Shown: one piece after another, positions 5,876 through 6,115 of the stretch
Layout of the letters: each line of letters begins with the position of its first letter
How positions within the stretch are numbered: the first letter of the stretch is position 1
DNA from: Candidatus Micrarchaeaceae archaeon
GTDB lineage: Archaea > Micrarchaeota > Micrarchaeia > Micrarchaeales > Micrarchaeaceae
Length of the DNA stretch: 6,115 nucleotides
Direction: 5' to 3'
Assembly (NCBI GenBank): GCA_027310535.1
Contig: DAIDAQ010000071.1
Location: 1 to 6,115, forward strand
Notes under the pieces: generated by a model
Databases searched by the model: none
Told to the model about the DNA's origin: nothing
The model's input: the letters and a program-made list of their open reading frames with translations, nothing else
Program-made: the position numbers and the translations under genes

Positions 5876-6085
5876 TTAAACAAAAACCTGTTCTTTCTTT
5901 GAATGTGACATACCCGCGACTGAAGGGCGCGGGCTTTGTGGTTCAACGGCGCATATCCTGCCATGCATCTCCCCATGTGCTACTTCCAGTCTGCCCAGCG
6001 GCAGATTATGACCTGTGTAGAATAGCCTATCGCGGCGCTGATGCCCATTATTCAGGTATAGCCTGAGCTTGTACACCTTTTCCAT
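5876..6085 (-). pseudogene. tnpB: Internally deleted TnpB (IS200/IS605 OrfB) remnant
   Basis: Two TnpB ends are joined in one frame of about 69 codons. The N-terminus, MEKVYKLRLYLNN, resembles the opening strand of TnpB (typically MxKxYKFRLYPN). After it comes GHNLPLGRLEVAHGEMHGR and then AVEPQSPRPSVAG, which resembles the variable TnpB tail that runs into the right-end hairpin. The helix-turn-helix, RuvC motifs and zinc finger of a roughly 350-420 residue protein are absent, so no nuclease can be made. The last residues (SHSKKEQVFV) are read from flanking DNA. ATG 6085 is preferred over GTG 6088 because AGAGG (6095-6091) lies five bases upstream. TATATA at 6111-6106 may be the old promoter. 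The assignment rests on remembered family patterns, so a chance small ORF cannot be excluded, but the adjoining hairpin supports it. Confidence 0.6.
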
Positions 6086-6115
6086 CACATCCTCTTTTGC
6101 CCCTCTATATATTTC
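5899..6115 (-). mobile_element. IS200/IS605-type element remnant (miniature derivative), left end beyond the window
   Basis: The element is read on the - strand. It contains the truncated tnpB and a right end with the hairpin typical of the family, ending in GTCAC (5909-5905) or TTCAA (5903-5899), both plausible right-end cleavage motifs. No tnpA is present, and the left-end hairpin, if kept, would lie past 6115. Such internally deleted, non-autonomous copies can be moved by a TnpA encoded elsewhere. The boundary chosen at 5899 is the outer of the two options. Confidence 0.55.
5913..5933 (-). repeat. Right-end hairpin of the IS605-type element (omega RNA 3' stem-loop)
   Basis: CCCGCG (5913-5918) pairs perfectly with CGCGGG (5928-5933) around a 9-base loop. 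On the - strand it reads CCCGCG-CCCTTCAGT-CGCGGG; a CTTCAG-type or similar loop is common at this place in IS605-family elements. In intact elements this subterminal palindrome is recognised by TnpA and is also the last stem of the TnpB guide RNA, with the guide starting just beyond the element end. The following TATGTCAC has no T run, so it does not look like an ordinary intrinsic terminator. Confidence 0.65.

Noticed and set aside
5913..5933. GC-rich hairpin as an intrinsic terminator or CRISPR-type repeat
   Set aside because: It occurs once, is not followed by a T tract and fits the right end of an IS200/IS605-type element next to a tnpB-like tail.

Overview
The window looks like a piece of an archaeal chromosome. 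Three things point that way. There is an archaeal/eukaryotic-type elongation factor 1-alpha followed at once by ribosomal protein uS10, the usual end of the archaeal translation operon. There is an Hef/FANCM-type helicase. There is a tRNA-Gly without encoded CCA, preceded by a BRE/TATA promoter. The divergence of the proteins and the tight packing would fit a DPANN-type lineage such as Micrarchaeota, but that is a guess and the sequence alone does not settle it.

Layout. Positions 1-80 cannot be assigned. Positions 83-206 hold a TATA-rich promoter and a leader with a small hairpin. EF-1alpha (207-1478) and uS10 (1483-1791) form a tight translation pair on the + strand. A short spacer (1792-1912) with a second promoter and an inverted repeat leads to a 652-residue Hef-type superfamily 2 helicase with a TTG start (1913-3871). 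Its last ten bases are also the first ten bases of a tRNA-Gly(GCC) gene (3862-3934). The tRNA's own TATA box lies inside the 3' end of the helicase reading frame.

The second half is on the - strand and convergent. A Gfo/Idh/MocA-family oxidoreductase (5858-4737) is followed after one base by a spermidine-synthase-fold protein (4735-3995). The two are probably co-translated and act in one unidentified small-molecule pathway. Upstream of the oxidoreductase, and running off the window end, is a wreck of an IS200/IS605-type element: a tnpB cut down to its extreme N- and C-termini, which keeps the right-end hairpin that in intact elements also forms the 3' part of the omega (guide) RNA.

No CRISPR array and no clearly new multi-gene system is visible. 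The points most worth checking are the helicase/tRNA overlap, the internally deleted tnpB with a preserved guide-RNA end next to the oxidoreductase start, the nuclease-less Hef-like helicase, and the coupled oxidoreductase/SpeE-like pair.
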